Shown one piece after another: positions 46,118 through 55,528 of a DNA stretch of 64,000 bases. Made by a program: the position numbers and the translations under genes. Origin of the DNA: Enterococcus sp. DIV1094 (GTDB lineage: Bacteria > Bacillota > Bacilli > Lactobacillales > Enterococcaceae); assembly GCF_017316305.2 (NCBI RefSeq), contig NZ_CP147250.1, positions 883,501 through 947,500 of the forward strand, given 5' to 3'. The notes beneath the pieces were generated by a model, which was not told where the DNA came from, did not search any database, and saw nothing but the letters and a program-made list of their open reading frames with translations. Position 1 is the stretch's first letter, and every line of letters starts with the position of its first letter.

Positions 46118-46686
46118 AAACAGCACTGCATTTTAGTCATACGCTATTGGAAGAGATTATTCAACCGGGCGATTATGTGATCGATGCCACGATGGGCAAT
46201 GGACATGATACTGTATTTCTTGCGGAAAAAGTTGGACGAACTGGTCAAGTGTATAGTTTTGATATCCAAAAACAAGCACTCGAAGCCACCCAGCAAAAAT
46301 TGATAGAAAATGATCTGACGGAACGAGCAACCTTGTTTTTACAAGGACATGAAACTATCGCTGAGGTCATTCCTGAACAACAGCTAATCAAAGCCGGCAT
46401 CTTCAACTTAGGCTATTTACCCAAAAGTGATAAATCAATCATCACTCTTCCTGAAACGACAAAAACAGCGATGGAAGAAATCTTGAAACGTTTAGTTCCA
46501 CAAGGTCGAATGATCATCGTCGTTTATTATGGCCATGAAGGTGGCGAAGCAGAACTAGACATGGTCCAAAGTTTTTGCCAAGCACTACCTCAAGAACAAT
46601 TCAACGTTTTGAATTATCAATTTATCAACCAAAAAAACAATCCACCGATCTTGTATTGTATCGAAAAAAAGAAAGTACGTAACTAA
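46111..46686 (+). CDS. mnmM: tRNA (mnm5s2U34) methyltransferase YtqB/MnmM
   Basis: This 191-residue SAM-dependent methyltransferase has the motif I loop DATMGNGHDTVFLAEKVG (near residues 24-41) and a substrate motif FNLGYLPKSDKSIITL. YtqB proteins methylate the aminomethyl group on wobble uridine in tRNA. The gene overlaps ytqA by seven bases, and AAGGAG stands ten bases before the ATG. It ends the forward operon, followed by a strong terminator. Confidence 0.88.
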   Translation: MLKTALHFSHTLLEEIIQPGDYVIDATMGNGHDTVFLAEKVGRTGQVYSFDIQKQALEATQQKLIENDLTERATLFLQGHETIAEVIPEQQLIKAGIFNLGYLPKSDKSIITLPETTKTAMEEILKRLVPQGRMIIVVYYGHEGGEAELDMVQSFCQALPQEQFNVLNYQFINQKNNPPILYCIEKKKVRN

Positions 46687-46687
46687 C

Positions 46688-46739
46688 AAAACCGCCTTAT
46701 CTTCTAGTGTGATAAAACTAAGAAGATAAGGCGGTTTTT
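46688..46739 (+). terminator. Bidirectional terminator after ytqB
   Basis: A perfect 17-bp stem (ACCGCCTTATCTTCT arm) with a 15-base loop and a T-run on both strands. It serves the forward operon and probably the small minus-strand gene at 46798-46899. Confidence 0.92.
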
Positions 46740-46797
46740 GTTAGACGACCGTAGCCAGCGATTTCTTACTAGCTACTCACTTAATGGTTTTGTCCTA

Positions 46798-46899
46798 TTA
46801 TTTAAAAAAATATTGCTTTACCATGCGAATGATCAACACCGTAAAACCTACTGCTAGAACAAAACCGATAACTGCGATGATTATTCCTAAGATTCCCAT
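46798..46899 (-). CDS. Small single-span membrane peptide (33 residues)
   Basis: A 33-codon ORF starts with ATG seven bases after AAGGAG and ends at TAA 46798-46800. The peptide begins MGILGIIIAVIGFVLAVGF, spans the membrane once and ends with basic and aromatic residues (IIRMVKQYFFK). It has its own candidate promoter (TTGTTG, 16 bases, TACAAT at 46964-46991) and a terminator just downstream. I do not recognise it. It does not have the charged tail of Fst-type toxins. The ribosome binding site, promoter and terminator make it likely to be expressed. Confidence 0.65.
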   Translation of the reverse strand: MGILGIIIAVIGFVLAVGFTVLIIRMVKQYFFK

Positions 46900-46963
46900 G
46901 TTGTTCTCCTTACTGTGTTCTATGTATTACTTGCAACCGCTCATTACATCTGCAAATGGCTGG

Positions 46964-46991
46964 ATTGTAGAATTGCCAAAAAAGACAACAA
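46964..46991 (-). promoter_or_regulatory. Candidate promoter of the 33-residue peptide gene
   Basis: TTGTTG (46986-46991) and TACAAT (46964-46969) on the minus strand, 16 bases apart, about 65 bases before the start codon. Confidence 0.45.
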
Positions 46992-47024
46992 GCCTATCCG
47001 TTAATTCATATTGAAATGTAAAAG

Positions 47025-47055
47025 AAAACCACTAGTCCGCCAGCTAGTGGTTTTT
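47025..47055 (-). terminator. Terminator after DUF1801 gene
   Basis: Stem AAAACCACTAG/CTAGTGGTTTT with an eight-base loop, 73 bases downstream of the DUF1801 stop codon; T-rich ends in both directions. Confidence 0.75.
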
Positions 47056-47127
47056 GCTCGCTTAGCCATCACTTTTTTAATTCTTGCTTTCTGCGCTGTT
47101 TTAATGGGAAAGTAAATGCCTAAACAG

Positions 47128-47583
47128 TTACCTTCTCTTAGTATTCTTTGAAAATGTCACATAACTTTTTATCCACTCTTCCACACTTATCTTACGAACT
47201 AATTCTCCAATAAGGGAATAGGGAATATGTTTAGGATTACTGAAACGAATGCAACTTTTCCCCATATTTAGTTTCGTTGGAACCTGTTTTTTATATTCTT
47301 CATGAAACCAATTTAGTAGGTCTTTATTCCCTATCAATCCCATATGATAAAGCGAAAGATGATTTTTTTGAGCAGCCAGACTAATAAATGGTAAAGGCTC
47401 ATACGTTCGATTCAGATACCCTTCAGGAAAAGTTTCTAACGGAACCACATACGTTGGCATCCCATACTGCATCTTCAAAACAAATCCCTCTGGTATATTT
47501 TGTTCTATGACCTTAGCTAATTCAAAATAGGCCTGCTGCCATTTACTTTCAATACTTTGGCTATATTCTTCAAGTTCATCCAT
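47128..47583 (-). CDS. DUF1801-domain protein
   Basis: This 151-residue soluble protein belongs to the YdhG/DUF1801 group. Recognisable segments are EGFVLKMQYGMPTYVVP, PFISLAAQKNHLSLYHM and GKSCIRFSNPKHIPYSLIGELVRKI, split here only in description. No enzymatic role has been established for the family. The gene is single, with a terminator downstream. Confidence 0.82.
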   Translation of the reverse strand: MDELEEYSQSIESKWQQAYFELAKVIEQNIPEGFVLKMQYGMPTYVVPLETFPEGYLNRTYEPLPFISLAAQKNHLSLYHMGLIGNKDLLNWFHEEYKKQVPTKLNMGKSCIRFSNPKHIPYSLIGELVRKISVEEWIKSYVTFSKNTKRR

Positions 47584-47679
47584 AGGATTCTCCTTATCTA
47601 ACTATTTTTTTGCTAGTCAGTTGGAACACTTTCTGATATTAAATCCAAATAAATAGCGGAAACAAAAGATCCTCTTTAG

Positions 47680-47734
47680 AAAAAAGCTGGTAGCCACAAA
47701 AATCGGAAACCTAATTTCGTGGATACCAGCTTTA
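47680..47734 (-). terminator. Terminator after the efrAB-type operon
   Basis: Arms AAAGCTGGTA and TACCAGCTTT with an inner CCAC/GTGG pair, followed by T-rich sequence on the minus strand, 60 bases after the stop at 47794. Confidence 0.82.
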
Positions 47735-47793
47735 AAATCGAGGCTACATACTTCTATCTTGCCCCTGCTTGATTGTTTTAGTGAAACTTTGAC

Positions 47794-49563
47794 TTACTCA
47801 AATACAAACTGATTATGATACAACTCCGCATAGAAGCCCTCTTCGGCTAATAATTGATGGTGGTTGCCTTCTTCGATCACTTTACCGTCTCGTAAAACAA
47901 CGATACGATCGGCGTTCAGGATCGTCTTCAAGCGATGGGCGATCACAAAGCTTGTACGACCTTTGATGGCTTCATCCATTGCTTTTTGGATTCTTGCCTC
48001 AGTCACTGTGTCCACGTTACTTGTTGCTTCATCTAAGATCAATAAGTCTGGATTCGTAATGATCGTGCGCGCAATACTGATCAATTGTTTTTGCCCTGTA
48101 CTGAACAAGTTGTTTTCCTCTGAGACATGTGTTTCGTAGCCTTGTTCTAATGTTTGGATAAAGTCATGGATATTTGCTTGTTTGGCTGCATTGATGACTT
48201 CCTCGTCGGTCGCATCTGGTTTACCAAACACAATATTGTCTCGGATCGTACCTGAGAAGAGAACCGATTCTTGTAGCACGATGCCAACATGTCGACGCAA
48301 TTCGTCCAAGTCATACTCACGAATATCTGTCCCATCAATGCTCACAGAACCACCGTTCACATCGTAGAAACGATTCAATAAGTTCATGATCGTCGTTTTA
48401 CCTGAACCAGTTGGTCCAACTAAGGCAACCATCTCACCTTTATTGACGTCGATAGAGACATCATTTAACACTAGTTTTTCTGGACTATAACCAAAGTCAA
48501 CGTTCGTCAATGATAAGCCTTTTTCAATACCTGTGAAGTTTTTACCATTCTGCGGTTTCACTTCATCTTTTTCATCAAACATTTCATTCAATCTTCGTGC
48601 TCCAGTGATCGCTAATTGGATCATGCTGTAACCTGAAGAAATCTGCATCAATGGTTGATAATATTGTTGTGAATATTGAACGAATGTAACCACTAGCCCT
48701 AATGCGACAGAACGTTCCAAGTCGCCGTTCAAGGCTAACCAACCACCAAAGAAAATCACGATGGCTGTGTTGACTAAAGACATGCCTTGCATCATTGGAA
48801 AGAGCAAGCCTGAATACGCTTGTCCTTTAAACGTTGCTTCACGAACGGTTTTATTGTGCGCTAAGAAACCTTCGATCGTTTCGTCTTGAAGTCCGTTTGT
48901 GATGATCACACGTTGCCCACTGATTTTTTCATCCATATAACCATTCAATTTACCGACTTCATCTTGTTGGATGTCGACATATTTACGGGCTTTTTGGATA
49001 ACAAGTACAGCAATCAAAATCGCTACTGGTGTCGAAGCAATCGTTGCCCAAGCAAGTTGGACATTTTGTCTGAACATCATGATCAAGATCCCCACTAATA
49101 AAACAGCATTTGTGATCACTTGAAGAAGTGCTTGGTTCAAACTATTTTGGATATTATCCAAGTCACTCGTAAAACGGCTAAGGATCTCACCATCTTGATG
49201 CGAATCAAAAAAGCGGATCGTTAATTTTTCTAGTTTATTGAATAATCCAACACGCATACGGTTCGTCGATTTTCCGACGACTTGTGTAAATAAGATACTA
49301 TAAATAAAATTCGCTGCACTGGCTAAGACATAGAACATCAAGAGTCTCCAAATAATTGAAAGGAAACTACTTTTATCATCTACGCCTTGCATCAAGGCAC
49401 CGATGTAATTCGCTAATTCCTGGAAGGCTTCCCCAATATATTGAGGTGCTTTCACTTGTAAGTACGTTGCTGCAATCACCGTAAGAAAGATAAAGAAGAA
49501 GGAAACCTTGTACCGCTTCAAATAATGATAGAAAAACTTACTTGCTTTGATCAAATCAGTCAT
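47794..49563 (-). CDS. efrB: Heterodimeric ABC exporter subunit, EfrB-type
   Basis: This 589-residue half-transporter has six transmembrane helices followed by a nucleotide-binding domain. Walker A is GPTGSGKTT, Walker B is LLILDEATS with a normal catalytic Glu, and the signature is FSTGQKQL, a departure from LSGGQ. With its partner (49566-51278) it forms one canonical and one degenerate ATP site, as in heterodimeric multidrug exporters. Size and order match enterococcal EfrAB, which exports fluoroquinolones, macrolides and dyes when expressed. The two genes are two bases apart. Drug specificity cannot be read here. Confidence 0.88.
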   Translation of the reverse strand: MTDLIKASKFFYHYLKRYKVSFFFIFLTVIAATYLQVKAPQYIGEAFQELANYIGALMQGVDDKSSFLSIIWRLLMFYVLASAANFIYSILFTQVVGKSTNRMRVGLFNKLEKLTIRFFDSHQDGEILSRFTSDLDNIQNSLNQALLQVITNAVLLVGILIMMFRQNVQLAWATIASTPVAILIAVLVIQKARKYVDIQQDEVGKLNGYMDEKISGQRVIITNGLQDETIEGFLAHNKTVREATFKGQAYSGLLFPMMQGMSLVNTAIVIFFGGWLALNGDLERSVALGLVVTFVQYSQQYYQPLMQISSGYSMIQLAITGARRLNEMFDEKDEVKPQNGKNFTGIEKGLSLTNVDFGYSPEKLVLNDVSIDVNKGEMVALVGPTGSGKTTIMNLLNRFYDVNGGSVSIDGTDIREYDLDELRRHVGIVLQESVLFSGTIRDNIVFGKPDATDEEVINAAKQANIHDFIQTLEQGYETHVSEENNLFSTGQKQLISIARTIITNPDLLILDEATSNVDTVTEARIQKAMDEAIKGRTSFVIAHRLKTILNADRIVVLRDGKVIEEGNHHQLLAEEGFYAELYHNQFVFE

Positions 49564-49565
49564 GG

Positions 49566-51278
49566 CTACTCCTCCGTTCCTTTTTGTGTTTCAAAAATCT
49601 CTTGATATACTTGATTGTTGGCAACGAGTTCTTCGTGTGTTCCTTCACCCACTAATTTTCCTTCATCTAAGACTAAGATGCGGTCTGCTTTGACAACAGA
49701 AGCAATTTTTTGGGCGATAACAATCGTTGTCGTTTCTTTCAACTCACGATCAAGCGCTTCTCGAACTAGTTTTTCAGAACGAGCATCCAATGCACTGGTA
49801 CTGTCATCAAGAATCAAAATCTTAGGCTGCCCAATGACACCACGTGTGATCGATAAACGTTGTTTTTGTCCACCAGAAAAGTTGCTGCTTCGCTCTTCGA
49901 CTGGTGCTTCATAACGATCTGCTAACTTTTCGATAAACTCTTTCGCTTGCGCAATCGAAGAAGCATTCTCCATATCTTTTTCTGTCGCATTCTTATTGCC
50001 TTGTCGTAAATTCTGCGCAATCGTTCCGGAGAAAAGAATGGCTTTTTGTAAAACAAACGAAACCGTTTTTCTTAAACTATGTTCGTTCACTTGGCGTAGA
50101 TCGACACCACCAACTTCTACTTTCCCTTCCGTTGGATCGAACAATCGTGGGATCAATTGTGCTAAGGTTGATTTTCCAGCACCTGTGGCACCAACGATAC
50201 CAACCATTTCACCAGGTTCAATTGAAAAAGTGATATTTTTGAGTGTATCTGCATCATCTCCAGGGTAACGGAAAGATACATTTTCAAAACGAACAGAACC
50301 AGTTAATTCTTGTTCAGGTACATCTAAATAAGTTAAGTCGGGTTCAGTATCTAAGATCTCTTTGATCCGTTTTAATGAAACCGCAGCTCTGGAAGTCATC
50401 ATCATCATCATTCCACCAATGATGATCGCCATCATGATCTGCATCAAATAGTTCATAAATGAAGCAATACCGCCAATCAAAGTCGGATCATCTTTTGCAA
50501 GATCACTCACAAAAAAGATTGCCCCTACCACAGCTAAGTTCGCTGCTAACATGAAAGATGGGATCATTACTGAAAATAATGTACCAACTATGATGTTATG
50601 CTTCGTTAAATCTTCACTGACTTTGCTAAATTCTTTTAGTTGATTTTCTTCTTGGACAAACGATTTGACGACACGAATACCCATTAAGTTTTCTTTTGCG
50701 ATACTATTTACTTTATCGATCAATTTTTGGATGATCATAAAGTGCTTGCCCATACGTGTAAAGGACAGTGCTGTGATCAATAAGACTGCAACGATCAAAA
50801 GAACGATGATCCACCACAATTGAGGCATCGTTGTCATCGCAAGAATAAATGCGCCAATAAACAGAAATGGGATACGGAACAACGATTGTAAGGAAATCAT
50901 GACTAAGTTTTGGATCTGAGTAATATCATTCGTCAAACGTACTACTAGATTTCCAGCAGAAAACTGTTCGATATTCCCAAACGAAAATGTTTGGATCTTA
51001 CGAAATGCTTCCTCTCTGATATCTGCACTGACACCTTGAGCGACCTTAGCAGAAAATATCGTATTCGTGACCCCAGCTGCTAAACCTAGGAGTGCTAAAC
51101 TAATCAAAGAAATGCCGATTGATCGCATTTCGTCGCTGTCTTCGGTGATGATTGCTTCTAGTACTTGTTGTAACAACTTAGGTTGCCATAATGCAGCTGT
51201 CACCATCAGTGCGACAGAAAGCAAAGAAACAAAAACAGCCAATCGATAGTTTTTTGCATGTTTTAAAATAAGCTTCAT
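49566..51278 (-). CDS. efrA: Heterodimeric ABC exporter subunit, EfrA-type
   Basis: This 570-residue half-transporter has six transmembrane helices and a nucleotide-binding domain with Walker [10 protein letters not shown], a canonical signature NFSGGQKQR and Walker [13 protein letters not shown]. The catalytic Glu is replaced by Asp, the mark of the degenerate site in heterodimeric exporters. It complements the partner, whose signature motif is altered. It is the first gene of the pair; a GAGAGGTGTAAGTCACAAAT leader precedes the ATG at 51278. The upstream region has a direct repeat around a possible -10 that could be an operator. Confidence 0.88.
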   Translation of the reverse strand: MKLILKHAKNYRLAVFVSLLSVALMVTAALWQPKLLQQVLEAIITEDSDEMRSIGISLISLALLGLAAGVTNTIFSAKVAQGVSADIREEAFRKIQTFSFGNIEQFSAGNLVVRLTNDITQIQNLVMISLQSLFRIPFLFIGAFILAMTTMPQLWWIIVLLIVAVLLITALSFTRMGKHFMIIQKLIDKVNSIAKENLMGIRVVKSFVQEENQLKEFSKVSEDLTKHNIIVGTLFSVMIPSFMLAANLAVVGAIFFVSDLAKDDPTLIGGIASFMNYLMQIMMAIIIGGMMMMMTSRAAVSLKRIKEILDTEPDLTYLDVPEQELTGSVRFENVSFRYPGDDADTLKNITFSIEPGEMVGIVGATGAGKSTLAQLIPRLFDPTEGKVEVGGVDLRQVNEHSLRKTVSFVLQKAILFSGTIAQNLRQGNKNATEKDMENASSIAQAKEFIEKLADRYEAPVEERSSNFSGGQKQRLSITRGVIGQPKILILDDSTSALDARSEKLVREALDRELKETTTIVIAQKIASVVKADRILVLDEGKLVGEGTHEELVANNQVYQEIFETQKGTEE

Positions 51279-51608
51279 ATTTGTGACTTACACCTCTCTT
51301 TTATTAGAATAAACCGACCTATTTTATAATGAGTAAAAATTAGACCGACTAACAATTTACCATGTTTAAAAAAAGAAATCAACCTGTAATTTTAAAACGC
51401 TGGAACTACTTTTATGATAGACAGAAAGTTTGAAGCACCTGTTTTTAAATCTCCTTTACTCCCTTCCTGATTTTTCTCTTTGACACCATAAAAGGTACGT
51501 TATCGAATTTCTCTTTATTATCCATATGTCCAACAAAATTAGCACCTATTTTGCTCGAACCCACAAAAAAAGAAGTGACCATTTTTGGTCACTTCGGTAA
51601 TCTTTTTC
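51279..51608. other. Upstream region of efrAB and terminator of esterase gene
   Basis: These 330 bases include two direct repeats ACCGAC(C/T) at 51313 and 51344 (plus strand) on both sides of a minus-strand TATAAA, and the esterase terminator at 51564-51595. Nothing else is recognised. Confidence 0.5.
51564..51595 (-). terminator. Terminator after esterase gene
   Basis: Perfect 9-bp stem GAAGTGACC/GGTCACTTC with a six-base loop and T7 on the minus strand, 14 bases after the stop codon. Confidence 0.92.
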
Positions 51609-52397
51609 CTATTCTTTGTTGAACAACCATGCGAGTGCTCGTTGAATCCATTGATCCCAAAAAATCCAATCGTGCTCACCGGGCCCATGTTCGAATGTCA
51701 CATCGATGTTGTTTTCTTTTAATGTCTCGGCCATCTCTTGATTCGCTTGATAAAGAAAATCTGATTCTCCACAAGCGAGATAGATGCGTGGCGCTTCTTT
51801 GCCGCTACTTGCTAATGTTTCGACAAGATAGGCTGGATCATTGACTGAACCTTGAATACGATCTAATGGTCCAAAGATCCCTTCCCAGAATTTCGCTTGA
51901 CGGATCATTAGTAGATCTTCCATTCGATTGCCTACCGACACAGCACCAGATAGAGAAATGATCGCTGCAAACTGTTCCGCTTTCGCTAAACCGAGTTTCA
52001 ATGCGCCGTAGCCACCCATAGAAAGCCCAGCTGCATATGTTTTTTCGCGCTTCGTCGTTAACTGTGGGAATAACTCATGACAGATCTCTGGTAGTTCTTC
52101 TGAAATGAAGGTCCAGTAGTTCATGTCGTAAGTCGTGTCCGTGTACCAGCCTAAATCAGTCGATGGCATGATGACAGCCAATCCATAATCTGCCGCATAT
52201 CGCTCAATCGAAGTTCGGCGTTGCCATACGCTATGGTTGCCTCCCATCCCATGTAACAGATAAAGCACAGGAACGTCTGTCGTATTTGCTAACGAGCTTG
52301 TTCCAATCACTTTTTTCGTGGTCTGAGGTAAGATCACATTTAGATTTACTTCCATTTCTAACACATTTGAATAAACATTTGCTTGGATAAATGCCAT
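51609..52397 (-). CDS. estA: Alpha/beta-hydrolase esterase (tributyrin esterase EstA-like)
   Basis: This 262-residue cytoplasmic esterase has the oxyanion region LYLLHGMGGNHSVWQRR and the nucleophile Ser 126 in AAGLSMGGYGALKLG. The acid probably sits in ACGESDFLY, and the catalytic His is in GPGEHDWIFWD. It resembles the esterase D/tributyrin esterase group of lactic acid bacteria, which hydrolyse short-chain esters. It lies 57 bases after the MFS gene on the same strand and may be cotranscribed with it. Confidence 0.88.
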   Translation of the reverse strand: MAFIQANVYSNVLEMEVNLNVILPQTTKKVIGTSSLANTTDVPVLYLLHGMGGNHSVWQRRTSIERYAADYGLAVIMPSTDLGWYTDTTYDMNYWTFISEELPEICHELFPQLTTKREKTYAAGLSMGGYGALKLGLAKAEQFAAIISLSGAVSVGNRMEDLLMIRQAKFWEGIFGPLDRIQGSVNDPAYLVETLASSGKEAPRIYLACGESDFLYQANQEMAETLKENNIDVTFEHGPGEHDWIFWDQWIQRALAWLFNKE

Positions 52398-52454
52398 ATG
52401 AATGTCGCCTTCTTTACTTTATTCAGATCATTTTTCTGATTACGATCTGTCAAT

Positions 52455-53933
52455 TTACTTGTATTCTCTTATTGTAGCATTTTTTTGTCGGATTAAAAAT
52501 GTCAAGCCTAGCGCAAGAACGACTAACAATAAGCCCACTAGATAGACTTGGTGTAGCCCATGATACAAAATCTCTCGTAATGGCGTTAATATTTCTGTAT
52601 CGATCAATTTTGCTGTTTGTGGATTGACTAGTTTGTTCATGATATCTGGATCGTCGGTCAATTGGCTTGTAGCTAGTTCGGCTTGTGTGACTCGATTGAT
52701 CAACAACCCAAAAACAGCAACCATCACTGTTTGACCGATCGTACGCACTAGCGTATTGAATGAGGTAGCGACTCCTAGTTGTTCTGAAGGCACACTGTTT
52801 TGCGCACTGACAGTAGATGTCGTCATCGTAATCCCTAATCCAACACCAATAACGGTTGAAATCAAGAAAAACCATAAGAAGTTACTTTGAAAAGGCATCA
52901 ACCAAAGTCCTGCGCCGCCGATGATCGTAATGAGCAACCCGATGCGTAATACTTTGTAAGTCGTCATCTGTGTCATCCACTTACTTGCTAAGAATGAACC
53001 GACCATCCACACCAGTGAAAGTGGTGCTAAGACTAATCCACCGATTGCCGCATTAAGTCCTAATACCCCTTGCATCCACATTGGGATGTAAACATCGATT
53101 CCCATTAAAAAGCCACTAGCTAAAGCAGCCGCTGCATTCACGACGACAAATAACGGATTTCGGAATAGATCAAGCATAATGACCGGATCTTTTGCCTTTT
53201 TCTCCACAGACAAGAATAGGAAAAAGCAAAGAACACTACCAACTAATAACGCCAACACAAATGGAGTCAGCCCCTGATCACCGAGTAATTGAAACCCTAA
53301 TAAAAGTAACACCAACATGAACATCAAGCTAAAGCTGCCTTTCAGATCCATTGGTTTTGCTTCACGCGTTGTTTTTGGTTCATTGAGGTAGAACCAGATC
53401 AACGCCATTAGTAACAAACCGATTGGCACATTGATAAAGAAAATCCAATGCCAGCTCAACGCTTCAACAATAAAGCCACCAGCTAAAGGTCCAAACACGC
53501 TGGCAATGCCCCATGCTGAACTATTTAGCCCTAATACTTTTGCCCTTTTTTCAATCGTATAAAGATCGCCAATGATCGTCAATGCGACTGGCATCATTGC
53601 GCCTGCGCCCATTCCTTGGATTGCACGGGAAATGATCAAACCAATCATCGATTGGGAAAGTCCACAAAAGAGCGAACCAATAATAAATAATAGCGTACCA
53701 AAAATAAAGATTGGTTTTCTGCCAACTTTATCTGCAAGTTTCCCATAGATCGGTGTCAACATCGCATTCGTTAATAGATAAATCGAGAATACCCAGTTCA
53801 TCATTTCCATTCCGTGCAGTGATCCAACGATCGTTGGCATCGCAGTTGTCACGATCGTTCCTTCAATGGCGGTCATAAACGTAGCGATAAATACGCAAAT
53901 CGTTACGACTGTCACGTTTGTTTTTCTTTCCAT
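52455..53933 (-). CDS. MFS drug exporter, DHA2 (EmrB/QacA) family, 14 spans
   Basis: This 492-residue membrane protein has 14 predicted helices and the DHA2 motifs: VFIATFMTAIEGTIVTTAMP (motif D1), GKLADKVGRKPIFI (motif A), RAIQGMGAGAMMPVAL and AWGIASVFGPLAGG (motif C). It would export drugs or dyes by proton antiport. I use the ATG at 53933 (MERKTNVTV); GGGAG lies 11 bases upstream, while an upstream in-frame GTG overlaps that site. Substrates are unknown. Confidence 0.88.
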   Translation of the reverse strand: MERKTNVTVVTICVFIATFMTAIEGTIVTTAMPTIVGSLHGMEMMNWVFSIYLLTNAMLTPIYGKLADKVGRKPIFIFGTLLFIIGSLFCGLSQSMIGLIISRAIQGMGAGAMMPVALTIIGDLYTIEKRAKVLGLNSSAWGIASVFGPLAGGFIVEALSWHWIFFINVPIGLLLMALIWFYLNEPKTTREAKPMDLKGSFSLMFMLVLLLLGFQLLGDQGLTPFVLALLVGSVLCFFLFLSVEKKAKDPVIMLDLFRNPLFVVVNAAAALASGFLMGIDVYIPMWMQGVLGLNAAIGGLVLAPLSLVWMVGSFLASKWMTQMTTYKVLRIGLLITIIGGAGLWLMPFQSNFLWFFLISTVIGVGLGITMTTSTVSAQNSVPSEQLGVATSFNTLVRTIGQTVMVAVFGLLINRVTQAELATSQLTDDPDIMNKLVNPQTAKLIDTEILTPLREILYHGLHQVYLVGLLLVVLALGLTFLIRQKNATIREYK

Positions 53934-54006
53934 TTTTACGCTCACTCCCTTTTAGTCCCTAAAATCATTCAAAACGTAGCATCTGCCTCGAAAGCTTCGA
54001 CTCGAA

Positions 54007-54063
54007 TAAAAAAGCCAACATATCCTGAAAGTAGCATCAGCTACTTTCGAATATCCCGGCTTA
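54007..54063 (-). terminator. metK terminator
   Basis: A long stem (AAGCC...ATAT..CGAAAGTAGC with GCTACTTTC..ATAT...GGCTT) and T6 on the minus strand, 57 bases after the metK stop. Confidence 0.9.
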
Positions 54064-54119
54064 CTGGTCTACATTTGATGCTTCTCACACTCAGCGAGTG
54101 CGTTCAATTCAAATATAAA

Positions 54120-55313
54120 TTATTTAGCTAAACTAGCTTTTAGTGCATCTACTTTATCTGTTTTTTCCCATGGTAAGTCAACATCTGTACGACCAAAGTG
54201 TCCATATGCAGCTGTTTGCTTGTAGATTGGACGACGCAAATCGAGCATTTCGATGATGCCCGCAGGACGTAGATCGAAGTTTTCTCTTACCGCAGCAATC
54301 AATGCTTCTTCCGGCACTTCTGAAGTTCCAAATGTATTGATCGAGATGGAAACGGGTTGCGCCACACCGATAGCATAGGCTAATTGGACTTCTACTTTGC
54401 GAGCAAGTCCTGCTGCTACGATATTTTTTGCAATGTAGCGTGCCGCATAACTTGCTGAACGGTCCACTTTTGTTGCATCCTTACCAGAAAACGCACCGCC
54501 ACCATGACGAGCATAGCCGCCATATGTGTCAACGATGATTTTTCGTCCAGTCAATCCAGCATCCCCTTGAGGTCCGCCGATCACAAAACGTCCAGTAGGA
54601 TTGATATAATATTTTGTTTGCTCATCAAGAAGCTCTGAAGGAATAACTTCTTTGATCACTTTTTCAATGACGTCCTGACGAATCGTATCGTTATCAACCG
54701 CATCATCATGCTGTGTCGAAATGACGATCGTATCAACTCGTTCTGGTTCCCCTTGATCGTTGTATTCAACTGTTACTTGTGACTTCGCATCTGGACGTAA
54801 ATAAGTTAACTCTTTTGATTTACGCAGTTCAGCTAAACGACGTACTAAACGATGACTTAATGCAATTGGTAAAGGCATTAATTCCGGCGTTTCGTCTACC
54901 GCAAAACCAAACATCAAACCTTGGTCACCCGCACCGATCTCATCGAGTAAATCTCTTTCTTTTTCGTCACGAATCTCAAGTGCTTCATCGACTCCTTGAG
55001 CGATATCTGGTGACTGCTCGTCAATTGCTGCCAATACTGCCACAGTATCACCGTCAAAGCCAAATTTTGCACGAGTATAGCCGATTTCTTTTACTGTTTC
55101 ACGTACTACTTTTTGGATATCTACGTAAGCTGTCGTAGAGATTTCTCCAAATACTAAGACAAGTCCTGTCGTTACAGAAGTCTCGCAAGCTACTCTTGCA
55201 TTTGGATCTTGTTCTAAAATCGCATCTAAAATCGCATCACTGATTTGATCAGCGACCTTATCCGGATGTCCTTCTGAAACAGATTCTGATGTAAATAAAT
55301 GTCTTTCTACCAT
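54120..55313 (-). CDS. metK: S-adenosylmethionine synthetase
   Basis: This 397-residue cytoplasmic enzyme makes SAM from methionine and ATP. All signatures are present: [18 protein letters not shown] near the N-terminus, [16 protein letters not shown], the P-loop-like [17 protein letters not shown] and the typical length. GGGGG stands nine bases before the ATG and is part of the SAM-sensing leader, so translation should fall when SAM is high. Confidence 0.98.
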   Translation of the reverse strand: MVERHLFTSESVSEGHPDKVADQISDAILDAILEQDPNARVACETSVTTGLVLVFGEISTTAYVDIQKVVRETVKEIGYTRAKFGFDGDTVAVLAAIDEQSPDIAQGVDEALEIRDEKERDLLDEIGAGDQGLMFGFAVDETPELMPLPIALSHRLVRRLAELRKSKELTYLRPDAKSQVTVEYNDQGEPERVDTIVISTQHDDAVDNDTIRQDVIEKVIKEVIPSELLDEQTKYYINPTGRFVIGGPQGDAGLTGRKIIVDTYGGYARHGGGAFSGKDATKVDRSASYAARYIAKNIVAAGLARKVEVQLAYAIGVAQPVSISINTFGTSEVPEEALIAAVRENFDLRPAGIIEMLDLRRPIYKQTAAYGHFGRTDVDLPWEKTDKVDALKASLAK

Positions 55314-55318
55314 AATAT

Positions 55319-55386
55319 GATTCCCCCTAGTTAAATTCGGTTACAAGGCATCTCCGTTCGTACGGATCCTCTCGGGAACTTGCAAC
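55319..55386 (-). promoter_or_regulatory. SMK box (SAM-III) riboswitch of metK
   Basis: The minus strand reads GTTCCCGAGAGGATCCG, then ACGAACGGAGATGCC, then TTGTAACCGAA and AGGGGGAAT before the metK ATG. This matches the Lactobacillales SMK box, in which SAM binding pairs the GGGGG Shine-Dalgarno with the upstream CCC-containing strand and blocks ribosome access. Confidence 0.93.
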
Positions 55387-55392
55387 GAGTCA

Positions 55393-55401
55393 AGTATAGC
55401 A
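55393..55401 (-). promoter_or_regulatory. Extended -10 of the metK promoter
   Basis: TGC-TATACT on the minus strand, just upstream of the SMK box. No good -35 box is visible at 17 bases. Confidence 0.5.
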
Positions 55402-55528
55402 GATAAACCGATTTTACGCTCGTTTTTTTGTTACTTTTTAGAAAAAAGAGAAAGTTTTGTATATGTAAAAAATAAGCGATCGCCTACTTCAGTAACAGGA
55501 AGCATAAGAAGTGCTTACCTTTGATTTT

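Noticed and set aside
46798..46899. Fst/TxpA-type toxin identity for the 33-residue peptide
   Set aside because: It lacks the typical charged C-terminal tail and there is no convergent antisense RNA promoter arrangement that I can recognise.
52450..52875. Alternative 141-codon minus-strand frame
   Set aside because: It lies wholly inside the MFS exporter gene in another frame and has no ribosome binding site or domain.
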